Origin: an uncultured Clostridia bacterium
Lineage (GTDB): Bacteria > Bacillota > Clostridia > Christensenellales > Aristaeellaceae
Length of the DNA stretch: 64,000 nucleotides
Assembly (NCBI GenBank): GCA_947631405.1
Contig: CANRLC010000001.1
Coordinates: 120,429-184,428 of the forward strand
Direction of reading: 5' to 3'
The notes below the pieces were generated by a model. That model was given only the letters and a program-made list of their open reading frames with translations, did not search any database and was not told where the DNA came from. Every line of letters starts with the position of its first letter. Position 1 is the stretch's first letter. A program made the translations under genes and the position numbers. Positions 8,233-16,996 of the stretch are shown piece after piece.

Positions 8233-10186
8233 AGCCGTCCTCCATGTCCCGATCGACCGTCAGCAGGCTGAGTTGGCTCTCGTCCGCATTGGCCGCGCAG
8301 AGCAGCATCCCGTGCGATTCCACGCCGCGGATCTTGCGCGGGGCGAGGTTGGCCAGCAGCACGACCTTCTTGCCCATCATCTCCTCCGGCGTGTAGAACT
8401 TCGCGATGCCGGAGACGACCACGCGCTCGGTGTCGCCGACCTTGAGCGTGCTCATGAGCAGCTTGTCCGCCTTGGGCACCTTTTCGCAGCGGAGCACCTT
8501 CGCGACGACGAGCTGGAGCTTTTCAAAATCCCCGAACTCGATCAGATCGCGCTGGGTGAATACGGTCTTCTCCTCATCCTGCGGCGCGGGCAGGTCGGGC
8601 TTGGCGCCGGCCGCCTTCTCCTGCGCGATCGCCTCCAGCTCCTTCTCCACGTCGATGCGCGGGAAGAGCGCCTCGCCCTTGTGGACATGGCTGCCCGGCT
8701 TCGCGCCGCCGAAGCGCTGCACCGATTCCCACGTCTTGAGCGCGTCGTCCGTCACGCCGATCTGGCTGAAGATGCGCTCCGGCGTGCGCGGCATCGTCGG
8801 CGCGAGCAGCACGCCCACGATGCGCGTACACTCGAGCAGCACATAGAGCACCGTGCCCAGCCGCTCGCGCTTGCCCTCGTCCTTGGCGAGCACCCACGGC
8901 GCGGTCTGGTCGATGTAGCGGTTGCACTCGCCGATGACCTTCCAGATCTCGGTGAGCGCGCCGGAAAACTGCAGCGCGTCCATGTTCTTTTCCACGCGCT
9001 GGTAGAGCGTCTCGGCCTGCTCGATGAGCGCCTCGTCGAGCGGCTCGTATGCGCCCGGCTCCGGCACGACGCCGCCAAAGTATTTCTCGATCATCGCGAC
9101 GCTGCGGCTGACGAGGTTGCCCAGATCGTTGGCGAGGTCGGAGTTGATCCTGCGGATGAGCGCCTCGTTGGTGAATTCGCCGTCCGCGCCGAAGGGCATC
9201 TCCCGCATGAGGAAGTAGCGCACGGCGTCGGAGGAATAGCGCTCGCACAGGCGCACGGGATCGACGATGTTGCCGACGGACTTGCTCATCTTCGCGCCGT
9301 CGATGACCAGCCAGCCGTGGCCGAAGACCTGCTTGGGCAGAGGCAGGCCGAGCGCGTGCAGCATGATCGGCCAGATGATCGTGTGGAAGCGCACGATCTC
9401 CTTGCCCACCAGGTGTACGTCCGCGGGCCAGTATTTCTGGTAGAGCGAATCGTCCTCCGAGCCGTAGCCCAGGGCGCTGATGTAGTTGGTCAGCGCGTCC
9501 ACCCACACATAGACGGTGTGCTTCGGGTCAAAGTCCACCGGGATGCCCCATTTGAGCGACGTGCGCGAGACGCACAGATCCTGCAGGCCCGGAATCAGGA
9601 AGTTGCTGAGCATCTCCGCCGTGCGGGACGGCGGCTGGATGAAGTCCGGGTGGGTCTTGATGTAGTCGATCAGCCAGTCCTGATACTTGGACATGCGGAA
9701 GAAGTAGCTCTCCTCGCGCGTGCGCTCCACGGGCCGCCCGCAGTCCGGGCAGCAGCCGTCCTTGAGCTGAAGCTCCGTCCAGAAGGACTCGCACGGCGTG
9801 CAGTACCAGCCCTCGTACTCGCTCTTGTAGATGTCGCCCTGCTCGTAGAGCTGACGCACGACGCGCTGCACGGCCTTGACGTGCCGCTCGTCCGTGGTGC
9901 GGATGAAGTCGTCGTAGGAGATGTCCATCTGCTTCCACAGATCCTTGATGCCCGCGACGATGCGATCGACATACGCCTTGGGCGTCACGCCCGCCTGCGC
10001 GGCCTTGCGCTCGATCTTCTGCCCGTGCTCGTCCGTGCCGGTCAAAAAGCGCACGTCGTAGCCCGTCTGGCGCTTGAAGCGCGCCATCGTGTCCGCCGCC
10101 GTGGAGCAGTAGCTGTGGCCGATGTGCAGGTTGTCGCTGGGATAGTAGATCGGCGTGGTGATGTAATAGGTCTTCTTTTCGCTCAT
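8219..10186 (-). CDS. metG: Methionine-tRNA ligase
   Basis: This cytoplasmic enzyme charges tRNA-Met with methionine. The 655 residues include the class I HIGH motif at 21-24, a zinc-knuckle insert (CTPCESFW and CCPDCGRPV), KMSKS near residue 300, the anticodon-binding helical domain and a C-terminal OB-fold tRNA-binding domain beginning near DFEKLQLVVAKVLRCE. The ATG at 10184-10186 is chosen because GGGAGG lies 5 nt upstream; an ATG five codons earlier would overlap that ribosome site. Expression is controlled by the T-box leader at 10208-10428. Confidence 0.97.
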   Translation of the reverse strand: MSEKKTYYITTPIYYPSDNLHIGHSYCSTAADTMARFKRQTGYDVRFLTGTDEHGQKIERKAAQAGVTPKAYVDRIVAGIKDLWKQMDISYDDFIRTTDERHVKAVQRVVRQLYEQGDIYKSEYEGWYCTPCESFWTELQLKDGCCPDCGRPVERTREESYFFRMSKYQDWLIDYIKTHPDFIQPPSRTAEMLSNFLIPGLQDLCVSRTSLKWGIPVDFDPKHTVYVWVDALTNYISALGYGSEDDSLYQKYWPADVHLVGKEIVRFHTIIWPIMLHALGLPLPKQVFGHGWLVIDGAKMSKSVGNIVDPVRLCERYSSDAVRYFLMREMPFGADGEFTNEALIRRINSDLANDLGNLVSRSVAMIEKYFGGVVPEPGAYEPLDEALIEQAETLYQRVEKNMDALQFSGALTEIWKVIGECNRYIDQTAPWVLAKDEGKRERLGTVLYVLLECTRIVGVLLAPTMPRTPERIFSQIGVTDDALKTWESVQRFGGAKPGSHVHKGEALFPRIDVEKELEAIAQEKAAGAKPDLPAPQDEEKTVFTQRDLIEFGDFEKLQLVVAKVLRCEKVPKADKLLMSTLKVGDTERVVVSGIAKFYTPEEMMGKKVVLLANLAPRKIRGVESHGMLLCAANADESQLSLLTVDRDMEDGCEIS

Positions 10187-10207
10187 GCTGTCCTCCCTCA
10201 TCTAAAA

Positions 10208-10428
10208 CGTCCCCCGCCGAAGCGAGGGACGAATTGCTCGTGGTACCACCCTGTTTTACGCGCATGCGCGCGCCTCTTGGCCCGGTATCGGGGGCTGCCG
10301 CCGCGGTTTAGGCGGACGCTCCAAAGCCATACCGGCCGCCCCGCGCAGCCGGCTCTCACCTGCCCCGGCTCTCTTTGTGCGCTGCATCGGCCGCTCTCTT
10401 CTTCATCGCATTGCGTTATTCGCCTTTC
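10208..10428 (-). promoter_or_regulatory. T-box riboswitch, probable Met specifier
   Basis: Read on the minus strand, the leader carries the T-box core AGGGTGGTACCACG (complement of 10238-10251). Behind it is a terminator stem formed by GTCCCTCGC and GCGGGGGAC (10209-10230), followed by a T-rich tail. Stem I elements AGAG, GGTGAGAGCC and GGAGC are visible. The triplet ATG in GGTATGGCTTTGGAGC lies where the specifier codon is expected, which fits regulation by uncharged tRNA-Met. Confidence 0.93.
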
Positions 10429-10456
10429 ATTATAGCAAAGTTCCGCCGTTTGTCAA
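10429..10456 (-). promoter_or_regulatory. Sigma-A promoter of metG-tatD
   Basis: Minus-strand -35 TTGACA (10451-10456) and -10 TATAAT (10429-10434) are both perfect consensus with a 16-bp spacer. The promoter lies just after the stop of the upstream gene. Confidence 0.85.
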
Positions 10457-10461
10457 GCGCG

Positions 10462-12429
10462 CTATTCCTCCGCCGTCGTGGGCAGCTCGGAGCGGTAGCG
10501 CTGCCACACGATGCGCGCCACCTTGCCCTTCTCGTCCAGATAATACGACAGCTCCACGAAGATCGTGTGCTTCTCGTCCACGGGATAGTAGTAGTGGATG
10601 GCGTAGCTGCCGTCCTCCTCGCGGCGATAGGTGCCGAAGGTATGCCCGGCGGAGTCGCGGTTGTAGAGCAGCCGGTTGCCCTCGTCGTCGAGCGCAGGCC
10701 GACCGAGATCCTGAAACTTGGCCATCACGTCCTCGGCGGCCATGCCGATCTTCGTGCTGCGCGGCCCGGTCATCGAGGCGTTGGTCGTGTCAAGCGCGTA
10801 GAGCACCGGGGACGCGTCTTCGCTCTTTTGGAGGAAGCGCGCCGTGCCCCAGTCGTACACGGCCTCAAAGCTCTTCATCTCCGGGCTGTAGCCCTCCTCG
10901 GCGGAGAGCGGCGTCTCGCTCTGCGGCTCGCCCCACGCGCGCGTGAAGGTCTTGTAGCCCGTCTTGTACAGCTCCATGTTCTTGAACGTGTCGGCGCTGC
11001 GGAAGACGTTCTTGAGGTTGCCCGTCACCTTGTAGGTGACCTGCATCTCGTAGCTGATCTTGCCGTTTTTGGCGACGGCGATCGCGCGAAGCTGGGTGTC
11101 GCCCAGCGGGATGACGATGGGATTGCCGTCGTAGAGCGTGGACTCGGTCGTGGGCGCGCGTCCGTCGAGCGTGTAGTAGATCGCCTCGATGGACTCCTGC
11201 TCCGCCTTGGTCTCGCCGCCCGGGCGCAGGGAGACCTTCGGCGAATAGGTGTAGCGTCCGGACTGGACGTTCGCCTTCGGCGCGGCGGGCGTCTGGATGA
11301 TGACGGTGTAATTCGCGGTGATCTGCTCGCTGGGCGTGCCGCTCTCATCAAAGCCGATGACCTTCACGGTCATCTTGCCCTCGGGGATGTGGATGCGCGT
11401 GTTCGCGGTGTAGACGAGGCCCGCCTCGGACGGGTCGGTGCCGTCCACGCTGTAATAGACGGTCTCGCCCTCGGGGATGGTGATGGTCAGATCAAACTCC
11501 TCGGGATAGCGGCCCGCCTGATGGGAGAGCGTCGGCGCGGTGGGCGTAAACTCGCGCAGCATCACGTCGAACTCCTGCGTGCCGACGGCGTTCTGCGCGG
11601 CGACGCGCATCAGCTCCAGCGCCTCGGCGTTGTAGCCCTGCTGCTGGTAGATGCGGATGAGGTTGCGGTACGCGCTGGGGTGCGCGGGCGCGATGTCGTT
11701 GATCAGCGACTCGTAGATCGCCGTCGCCTGCTCGATGTCGCCCAGCTCGGTATAGGTCTGCGCCATCAGCACGAGGGCGTCCACGTTATCCGGCTCGCGC
11801 TCGACGGCGACCGAGAGGGCGTCCATCGCGCGCTCGTAATATGCCTGATTGTACAGGTCGCGCCCGAGGGTGACGTAGGCGTCGGTGCGCGCGTAGGACC
11901 AGCCCCACTGGGCCATCATGCGCTGCCCGCCCTCGGACTCCATCAGCAGGCAGCCGCCGCCCAGAACCACGAAGATCGTCAGCAGCAGCGTCAAAAAGAG
12001 CACGCGCTTTAACCGCTTGCGCGAGCGCTGGTAGATCGGCGGGTTGGGGAGCGCCGGCCCGGCATCGAGCTTGCGGCGGATGTGATCGGGCGCGCGGCGG
12101 ACGTGGCGCACCTGCGTGCGCTCGCGGTCGGCCTGCCTTTGCAGGCCCACGGGGACGTCCGGCATGCGGCTGCCGGAGGGCGCGCGGCGGGGCGTCTCCT
12201 CCGGGGCGCGCCGGGCCGCGGGGACGGAAGCGGCGCCCGCCGGTGCTTCACGCCGCCGCTGCGCGGCCTCTTCGTCGGGCAGCACGCTGCGCGCGACCGG
12301 CACGCGGCGCTCCCCCTCGGGGATGGCCGCCTCCGCCTGCCTGCGCCTGAAGACGCGCTGCACGGCGGAGCAGTCCGGGCAGACGCGCGCCGTGTCGGGC
12401 AGCTCCCTGCCACAGTTGGGACAGATCAA
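10462..12429 (-). CDS. Membrane-anchored zinc-ribbon/TPR protein with CHB_HEX-like domains
   Basis: This 655-residue protein has no assigned function. It begins with a zinc ribbon (CPNC at 3-6, CPDC at 17-20), followed by a long Arg/Ala/Pro-rich linker and one membrane span at about 142-160 after a basic RSRKRLKR. Next comes a short TPR-like helical region (YNQAYYERAMDALSVAVERE, YTELGDIEQATAIYESLI). Two beta domains resembling the chitobiase/hexosaminidase C-terminal fold follow (TVYYSVDGTDPSEAG and AIYYTLDGRAPTTES). The rest is an uncharacterised C-terminal domain (AWGEPQSETPLS). The topology predicts a cytoplasmic ribbon and an extracellular C-terminus. It is followed closely upstream by the HEAT-like and TPR/HTH genes on the same strand. 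Confidence 0.8.
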   Translation of the reverse strand: MICPNCGRELPDTARVCPDCSAVQRVFRRRQAEAAIPEGERRVPVARSVLPDEEAAQRRREAPAGAASVPAARRAPEETPRRAPSGSRMPDVPVGLQRQADRERTQVRHVRRAPDHIRRKLDAGPALPNPPIYQRSRKRLKRVLFLTLLLTIFVVLGGGCLLMESEGGQRMMAQWGWSYARTDAYVTLGRDLYNQAYYERAMDALSVAVEREPDNVDALVLMAQTYTELGDIEQATAIYESLINDIAPAHPSAYRNLIRIYQQQGYNAEALELMRVAAQNAVGTQEFDVMLREFTPTAPTLSHQAGRYPEEFDLTITIPEGETVYYSVDGTDPSEAGLVYTANTRIHIPEGKMTVKVIGFDESGTPSEQITANYTVIIQTPAAPKANVQSGRYTYSPKVSLRPGGETKAEQESIEAIYYTLDGRAPTTESTLYDGNPIVIPLGDTQLRAIAVAKNGKISYEMQVTYKVTGNLKNVFRSADTFKNMELYKTGYKTFTRAWGEPQSETPLSAEEGYSPEMKSFEAVYDWGTARFLQKSEDASPVLYALDTTNASMTGPRSTKIGMAAEDVMAKFQDLGRPALDDEGNRLLYNRDSAGHTFGTYRREEDGSYAIHYYYPVDEKHTIFVELSYYLDEKGKVARIVWQRYRSELPTTAEE

Positions 12430-12441
12430 GGATGGGCCTCC

Positions 12442-13269
12442 TCACATGTGTTTGAGGGATTCGTAATACGGATCGCCGCTGAACTCGCGCTCCGGCGGGC
12501 GGTCGCCGCCGAGCGCCTCGATGGCGTTTGCAATTTCGACGTAGTCGAGGTAGTTGATCTCGGGGTCGCGCGCGGCGTCGTTCAAGGCGTCCAGCGCGCG
12601 CGGATCGCCCAGCTTGGCCAGATACGACGCGAACAGCGCGCGCTTGTCGGCGGCCTGCGCAAAGCGCTCCATCAGCAGCCGGAAGATGCGCTCGTCGCCC
12701 GGGTAATTGCTCAGGATGTCGGCGAACACGTCCCGCCCGGCCGCCTTGGCGGCGGGCAGCGCCTCGAGGATCGGCGCGACGGCGTCCTCGCCCATGGACA
12801 GCAGCGCCTCGGCGCGCAGGTCGCCCCGCTCGTCGGGATCCTCCATCGCGGCGATGAAGTCGATATACGCGCGCATGGGCGCGGCGCTCTCCAGCTCTCG
12901 CAGCAGCGAGATCGCGGTCATCTCCATTTCCTCCGGCACGCCGCTCCCCTTCACCAGCGGCAGCAGCGCCGCCTCGGCGTCCTCCCCCAGCTCGGCGATG
13001 CGCTCGAGCAGCAGGTCGGGCACGGGCACCTTTTGGTCGATGTACGCGCCGAGCAGCTCGATCAACTCGCCCGCGTCGGCGTAGCGCGCAAAGTAATCCT
13101 GCGGGGCCACGCCGTCCAGCCAGTCCGCGGGCCGGGCCAGAAACTCCATGTACACGTCCGGCATCATGCCCTCGATGACGTCCATGTTGTTCTTGTATTT
13201 TTCGCCGTTCTCCCTGACCCAAGCGGTCATGTAGCGCTCAAACGCCTTGTCAAAGTCGATGCAGTCCAT
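12442..13269 (-). CDS. HEAT-like helical repeat protein, function unknown
   Basis: This acidic, soluble protein of 275 residues is made almost wholly of predicted helices. Units resembling HEAT/armadillo repeats are visible, such as ALLSMGEDAVAPILEAL, LGDPRALDALNDAARD and YVEIANAIEALGGD. No catalytic motif is recognisable, so a scaffold or binding role is the reasonable guess. The start MDCIDFDKAFERY is chosen for its AGGAGGAGCT ribosome site; the open frame extends further upstream with non-coding-like composition. It lies 12 bp before the zinc-ribbon gene and 29 bp after the TPR/HTH gene, so the three are probably co-transcribed. Confidence 0.75.
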   Translation of the reverse strand: MDCIDFDKAFERYMTAWVRENGEKYKNNMDVIEGMMPDVYMEFLARPADWLDGVAPQDYFARYADAGELIELLGAYIDQKVPVPDLLLERIAELGEDAEAALLPLVKGSGVPEEMEMTAISLLRELESAAPMRAYIDFIAAMEDPDERGDLRAEALLSMGEDAVAPILEALPAAKAAGRDVFADILSNYPGDERIFRLLMERFAQAADKRALFASYLAKLGDPRALDALNDAARDPEINYLDYVEIANAIEALGGDRPPEREFSGDPYYESLKHM

Positions 13270-13298
13270 AGCTCCTCCTGTCCGCGCGTCGCCGCGCC

Positions 13299-15011
13299 TC
13301 ATTCGTCCGCCTTGCCCTTCGGCTTGCCCTTTTGCTCCTGCGCCTTTGCGCGCTCGCGCGCCAACCGCAGCCTGCGCAGGCACACGCCCGCCATCCGCCG
13401 GGAAACCCCGCAGCGCCGCGCGATGGCGTCAAGCGGCGCGGGGCGTCCGGATTCCTCGTGATAGGCCGCCTCCAGCGCCGCCGTGCAGCCGTCCAGCCAG
13501 ACGCCGTCCGGCGGGCCGTAGGCGTTCAGGTAATCGACCCACAGGGGCATCAGCCGCGCGGGCGCATCCGGGAAATCGCGCATCAGCGCGTTGCAGGCGC
13601 GCTGCACGGGCAGGCTGTGCTGCGCCTCCTCGCTCAGGCTCCTCGGGGGCGCGGCGGATCCTGGGCGCGCCTTGCCGCCCGCCGCCACGCGCACCAGCGA
13701 TCCGCCGAGGTCGATGTCGTAGGCGGAGAGCGCGCGGTTGCCCGCGATCGCCTGAAGCGCCAACCGCTTGCGCTCGTCGGAAAGCTGCGGGTCGCACATC
13801 GCGTCCTTCAGCGTCTCGCGGGCGTTCTCATCGCCCAATGCGCCCAGCAGCATCAGCGCCACCGAGGCGACGCGGCTCCCGGCCCGCGGCGAGCGCAGCG
13901 CCCACGCGCAGAGCCTGCACAGCTCGCGCGGATCGGTTTCCGGCTTCTCCCCGTCCGCCTGCGCGTACAGGGAGGTCAGCAGCGTCATCGCGCGCGAGAG
14001 GGCCTCCTTGCCGGGCACGTCCGTCCCGGAGAGCAGTCGTTCCTCCGGCAGCTCGCCGTCGCGCGTGAGGCGGTAGTAATAGGCGCTGACCGTGTCCTCG
14101 GGCAGCAGCCCGCTCACCCGGCCGAAGAGGCGGCTCGCCTCCTTCACGCGGCCCACGTTGACCAGCGCGCAGGCGCGAAGCTGCATCGCGCGGACGTTGA
14201 ACGGCTCGCGGTGCAGCAGCGAGCGCGTCAGCCGCAGCGTCAGCCCGTCCTCGCCATGCTGCGCGCACATCTGCGCCGCGCCCAGCACGTCCTCCGTCCT
14301 GTGCGAGCGCAGCGCCGCCAGATACAGCGCGCGCCGCGCCTCCTTCTCCTTGCCCTGCAATCCCAGCGCGTCCGTCAGCACGCCGAGCGTCTGCGCGCGG
14401 CCCGGCTTCATCCGGTGGGCCAGCTCCGCGTGCTCCTGCGCTTGTTTGCCGTCCATGCGCAGCAGCTCGCAGCAGGCCAGCAGCGTGTAGCCCTGCGCGC
14501 TGGGGCGAAGCAGCATCGCGTGGCGAAGCGCGCGCTCCGCCAGCGCCGGCCTGCCCTCGCGCAGGTGATCGAGCGCGCGCCGCTCCAGCGCCTCGGCGCG
14601 GCCCGTGCGCGTGTCCTCCCGCTCCCCTTGGGTGAGTTCCTCGTAGATCTCCGCGGTCTCCTGCGCGCATTCGCCCGTGCGATCCTCCAGCGCCACGCGC
14701 GCCAGATACGACAGTCCCCGGCGCGAATCGGAGCGCTGCGCGGCCAGCGTCGCCAGACGAAGGAGCGCCTGCGCGCGATGCTCGCCCCGCGCGCGCATGA
14801 CGCGCAGGTAGGCACGGGCGGCCTCCTCTTCGCAGCCGATCTCCTCATAGATCGCGCCGCTCTGCCATTCCAGCTCCTCACTCGTCCCATACTCGCTGCG
14901 CACGCGGGCGAGCAGGGCCATCGCCTCGTCGAAGCGCCCCTGCTGCCTGTTTCGGCTCGCGCGCTCCAGCAGGTATTCCTGCGGCTTGCGCATGGACACC
15001 ACGTTGCTCAT
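13299..15011 (-). CDS. TPR-rich protein with C-terminal helix-turn-helix
   Basis: This protein of 570 residues has many TPR-like helix pairs (for example NRQQGRFDEAMALLARVRSE, YGTSEELEWQSGAIYEEIGC, LREGRPALAERALRHAMLL). Near the end is a likely helix-turn-helix, LDAIARRCGVSRRMAGVCLR, followed by a strongly basic tail. The combination suggests a protein-interaction scaffold that may contact DNA, but no named family was recognised. The ATG at 15009-15011 follows AAAGGAG. The stop is 29 bp from the HEAT-like gene. Confidence 0.75.
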   Translation of the reverse strand: MSNVVSMRKPQEYLLERASRNRQQGRFDEAMALLARVRSEYGTSEELEWQSGAIYEEIGCEEEAARAYLRVMRARGEHRAQALLRLATLAAQRSDSRRGLSYLARVALEDRTGECAQETAEIYEELTQGEREDTRTGRAEALERRALDHLREGRPALAERALRHAMLLRPSAQGYTLLACCELLRMDGKQAQEHAELAHRMKPGRAQTLGVLTDALGLQGKEKEARRALYLAALRSHRTEDVLGAAQMCAQHGEDGLTLRLTRSLLHREPFNVRAMQLRACALVNVGRVKEASRLFGRVSGLLPEDTVSAYYYRLTRDGELPEERLLSGTDVPGKEALSRAMTLLTSLYAQADGEKPETDPRELCRLCAWALRSPRAGSRVASVALMLLGALGDENARETLKDAMCDPQLSDERKRLALQAIAGNRALSAYDIDLGGSLVRVAAGGKARPGSAAPPRSLSEEAQHSLPVQRACNALMRDFPDAPARLMPLWVDYLNAYGPPDGVWLDGCTAALEAAYHEESGRPAPLDAIARRCGVSRRMAGVCLRRLRLARERAKAQEQKGKPKGKADE

Positions 15012-15062
15012 GTCCCGCTCCTTTCCCGGCGCGCACGCCGATCCTCGCGGGACGCGCAAGCG

Positions 15063-15977
15063 TCACGCCCCGCCCGTTCCTTCCTTCGCCCGCTCGATCA
15101 GGCGCAGCAGCTCCTCGGCCGAAAACGCATAGCGCTCCCGGCAGAAGTGGCAGCTCACCTCGCAGCCGCCCTGCGTCTTCGCGATGTCCAAAAGCTCCTT
15201 TTCGCCCATGGAGAGCAGCACGCCCTCGATCGTCTCGCGCGAGCAATCGCAGGCAAGGCGAAGCGGCAGCTCCTCCAACACCTCGGGCTGCAGGCCGTCA
15301 AAGCAGCCGCGCGCCAGCTCCTCCAGCGTGTTTTCGCAAAGCAGCTGCGAGATCGCGCCAAACAGCTCCGCGCGCACCTCCAGAGCGGAGAGCAGCTCCT
15401 CCGAGCAGCCCGGCATCGCCTGAATGAGCAGGCCGCCGCAGGAGATCACCTCCTCGCCCACCAGCGCGCCCAAGGCGCACAGCGAGGGCGTCTGCTCGGA
15501 CTCGAGGTAGTACATGGCGAAATCCTCGGCGATCTCGCCGGAGACCAGCGCCACGCGGCCCACATACGGCTCGCCAAAGCCGTAGGAGCGCATCACCGTC
15601 AGCTGCCCGTCCCGGCCCAGCGCGCCGCCCACGTCGAGCTTGCCGTTCGGCTTGAGCGGCAGCTCGACCTCCGGCTCATCGAGCGTGACCTTGACCGCGC
15701 CGTTTGCGCGAGCCACCGCGCAGAGCGTGCCCGCAGGCCCGCCGCCGTTGATCGTCGCGGTGACGCGGTCGTCCTCCCCCTTGAGGTTCGCGCCCATGAT
15801 CGCCGCCGCCGAGATCATCCTGCCCAGCGCCGCCGTGCAGGTGTCGCTCGCGTGGTGGATCTCCCGCGCGCGCTGCGCCATCTGCGCCGTGTCGCACAGG
15901 AACACGCGCGCCTGCCCGCCCATCAGCGTCATGCGCAGCAGCCGGCTCGGCCTGTATGTCCGTTCGGTTTGCGCCAT
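15063..15977 (-). CDS. hslO: Hsp33 redox-regulated chaperone
   Basis: This cytoplasmic holdase of 304 residues is activated by oxidative unfolding. The C-terminal zinc site is complete: CDC in LRLACDCSRE and CHFC in GCEVSCHFCRERY. The core has GRMISAAAIMGANLKG and the Gly-rich INGGGPAGTL. The ATG at 15975-15977 sits behind AGGGGGTG; a GTG three codons upstream is inside that ribosome site and is less likely. In an anaerobe it presumably protects proteins during oxygen exposure. Confidence 0.95.
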   Translation of the reverse strand: MAQTERTYRPSRLLRMTLMGGQARVFLCDTAQMAQRAREIHHASDTCTAALGRMISAAAIMGANLKGEDDRVTATINGGGPAGTLCAVARANGAVKVTLDEPEVELPLKPNGKLDVGGALGRDGQLTVMRSYGFGEPYVGRVALVSGEIAEDFAMYYLESEQTPSLCALGALVGEEVISCGGLLIQAMPGCSEELLSALEVRAELFGAISQLLCENTLEELARGCFDGLQPEVLEELPLRLACDCSRETIEGVLLSMGEKELLDIAKTQGGCEVSCHFCRERYAFSAEELLRLIERAKEGTGGA

Positions 15978-16002
15978 CTTTGGCACCCCCTGATCTTTTG
16001 CT

Positions 16003-16749
16003 TTACGCCGGCTTCCTCGCCGTGAAGTGGAGCCTGTCCTCCTCGCCCGCGGGCGCGTCCATGCCCATGCCGCCTAAGGCCCGCACGCGCTCAAAGCCCG
16101 CGCCCTCGAGCCACGCGCGCAGTTCCTCCTCGCTGTGCGCGCGCTGGCAGTGCTCCTCGCGGAAGCGTCGGTAGCGCCCGTCCGCCTCGCGCGCGAAGAA
16201 CGTGACGTCCATCGTCACCAGATGCCGCTCGCGGTCGAGACGGTTCTGCCAGAGCGTCGCCAGCCCGTCGCGCTCCTCGCCAAAGAAGGCGTCGCCCAGC
16301 GTCTCCTCGAGCTTATGCCTGCTGGATACGTCGAAGCACAGCGCGCCGCCGGGGCGCAGCGCCGCGTAGGCCGCGCGGAAGAACGCGCGCGCGTCCTGCG
16401 GCGAGGTCAGGTAGTTGACGCCGTCGCAGGTACACAGCACCGCGTCGGCGGGGCGCGTCAGCGCGAGGCGGCGCATGTCCTGCCGCACGAACGCGCAGGC
16501 CACGCCCCACGCGCGCGCCTTTTCCTCCGCCCGCCGCAGCATCGCGGCGGAGAGATCGACGCCCGTCATCTGGAACCCCGCGCGCGCGAGGCGCACCGTC
16601 AGGCTGCCCGTGCCGCAGGCGCACTCCGCCACGCGGCGGGGCGTCTCCCCCAGCGTATCGCGCATCAGCGCCGCGTAATGCGCGCTCCACGCGTCGTAGT
16701 CGCAGTCGTCCATCAGCGCGTCGTACACGCCCGCAAATTCGTCGTACAT
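16003..16749 (-). CDS. Class I SAM-dependent methyltransferase
   Basis: This cytoplasmic protein of 248 residues has a Rossmann methyltransferase fold. Motif I, RVAECACGTGSLTVRLA, lies near residue 40, followed by the acidic GVDLS loop and the motif IV region AVLCTCDGVNYLT. The N-terminal YDEFAGVYDALMDD and the later FDVSSRHKLEE are typical of a small-molecule or tRNA-type methyltransferase family in Bacillota, but the substrate is unknown. It is separated from hslO by 25 bp and from the SASP gene by 16 bp, all on the minus strand. The ribosome site is weak. Confidence 0.85.
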   Translation of the reverse strand: MYDEFAGVYDALMDDCDYDAWSAHYAALMRDTLGETPRRVAECACGTGSLTVRLARAGFQMTGVDLSAAMLRRAEEKARAWGVACAFVRQDMRRLALTRPADAVLCTCDGVNYLTSPQDARAFFRAAYAALRPGGALCFDVSSRHKLEETLGDAFFGEERDGLATLWQNRLDRERHLVTMDVTFFAREADGRYRRFREEHCQRAHSEEELRAWLEGAGFERVRALGGMGMDAPAGEEDRLHFTARKPA

Positions 16750-16765
16750 TCCCCGTCGCCGCGCC

Positions 16766-16942
16766 TTAGCCGCGGTCTTCCTCTCTGTCCATGTGCGCGG
16801 TCAGCCCGCCGATGCGCCCGCTCTCCTTGGCGGACAGCCCGGCCCAGCCGACCTCCAGCACGCGATCGAGCAGCCCCGCCTCGCGCGCCGCGCGGTACTT
16901 GTTGCGCTCGCGCGCCGTGGGCTTTTCCAATCGAACGCTCAT
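16766..16942 (-). CDS. Small acid-soluble spore protein, alpha/beta type (58 aa)
   Basis: This small protein should coat spore DNA and protect it in dormancy. The 58 residues include EAGLLDRVLEVGWAGLSAKESGRIGGL, which matches the clostridial short-SASP pattern in which a Gly-rich ESGRIGGL follows a GW motif. The ATG at 16940-16942 is preceded at a good distance by GGAGGTGAG. The gene would be missed by length filters. gpr, whose product degrades SASPs at germination, lies in the same window. Confidence 0.8.
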   Translation of the reverse strand: MSVRLEKPTARERNKYRAAREAGLLDRVLEVGWAGLSAKESGRIGGLTAHMDREEDRG

Positions 16943-16996
16943 GCGCTCTCACCTCCGCGCGACAGGTTGCCCGCGCGCGGGGGCTTTCATCCTCCG

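Noticed and set aside
8075..10435. Plus-strand open frame of 786 codons
   Set aside because: It lies opposite metG, whose motifs and T-box leader are unambiguous. The translation is Arg/His/Leu-rich low-complexity sequence typical of antisense frames in GC-rich DNA.
13332..16025. Plus-strand open frame of 897 codons
   Set aside because: Antisense to the TPR/HTH gene and hslO; composition dominated by Arg, Gln, Ala and His, no domain, no ribosome site.
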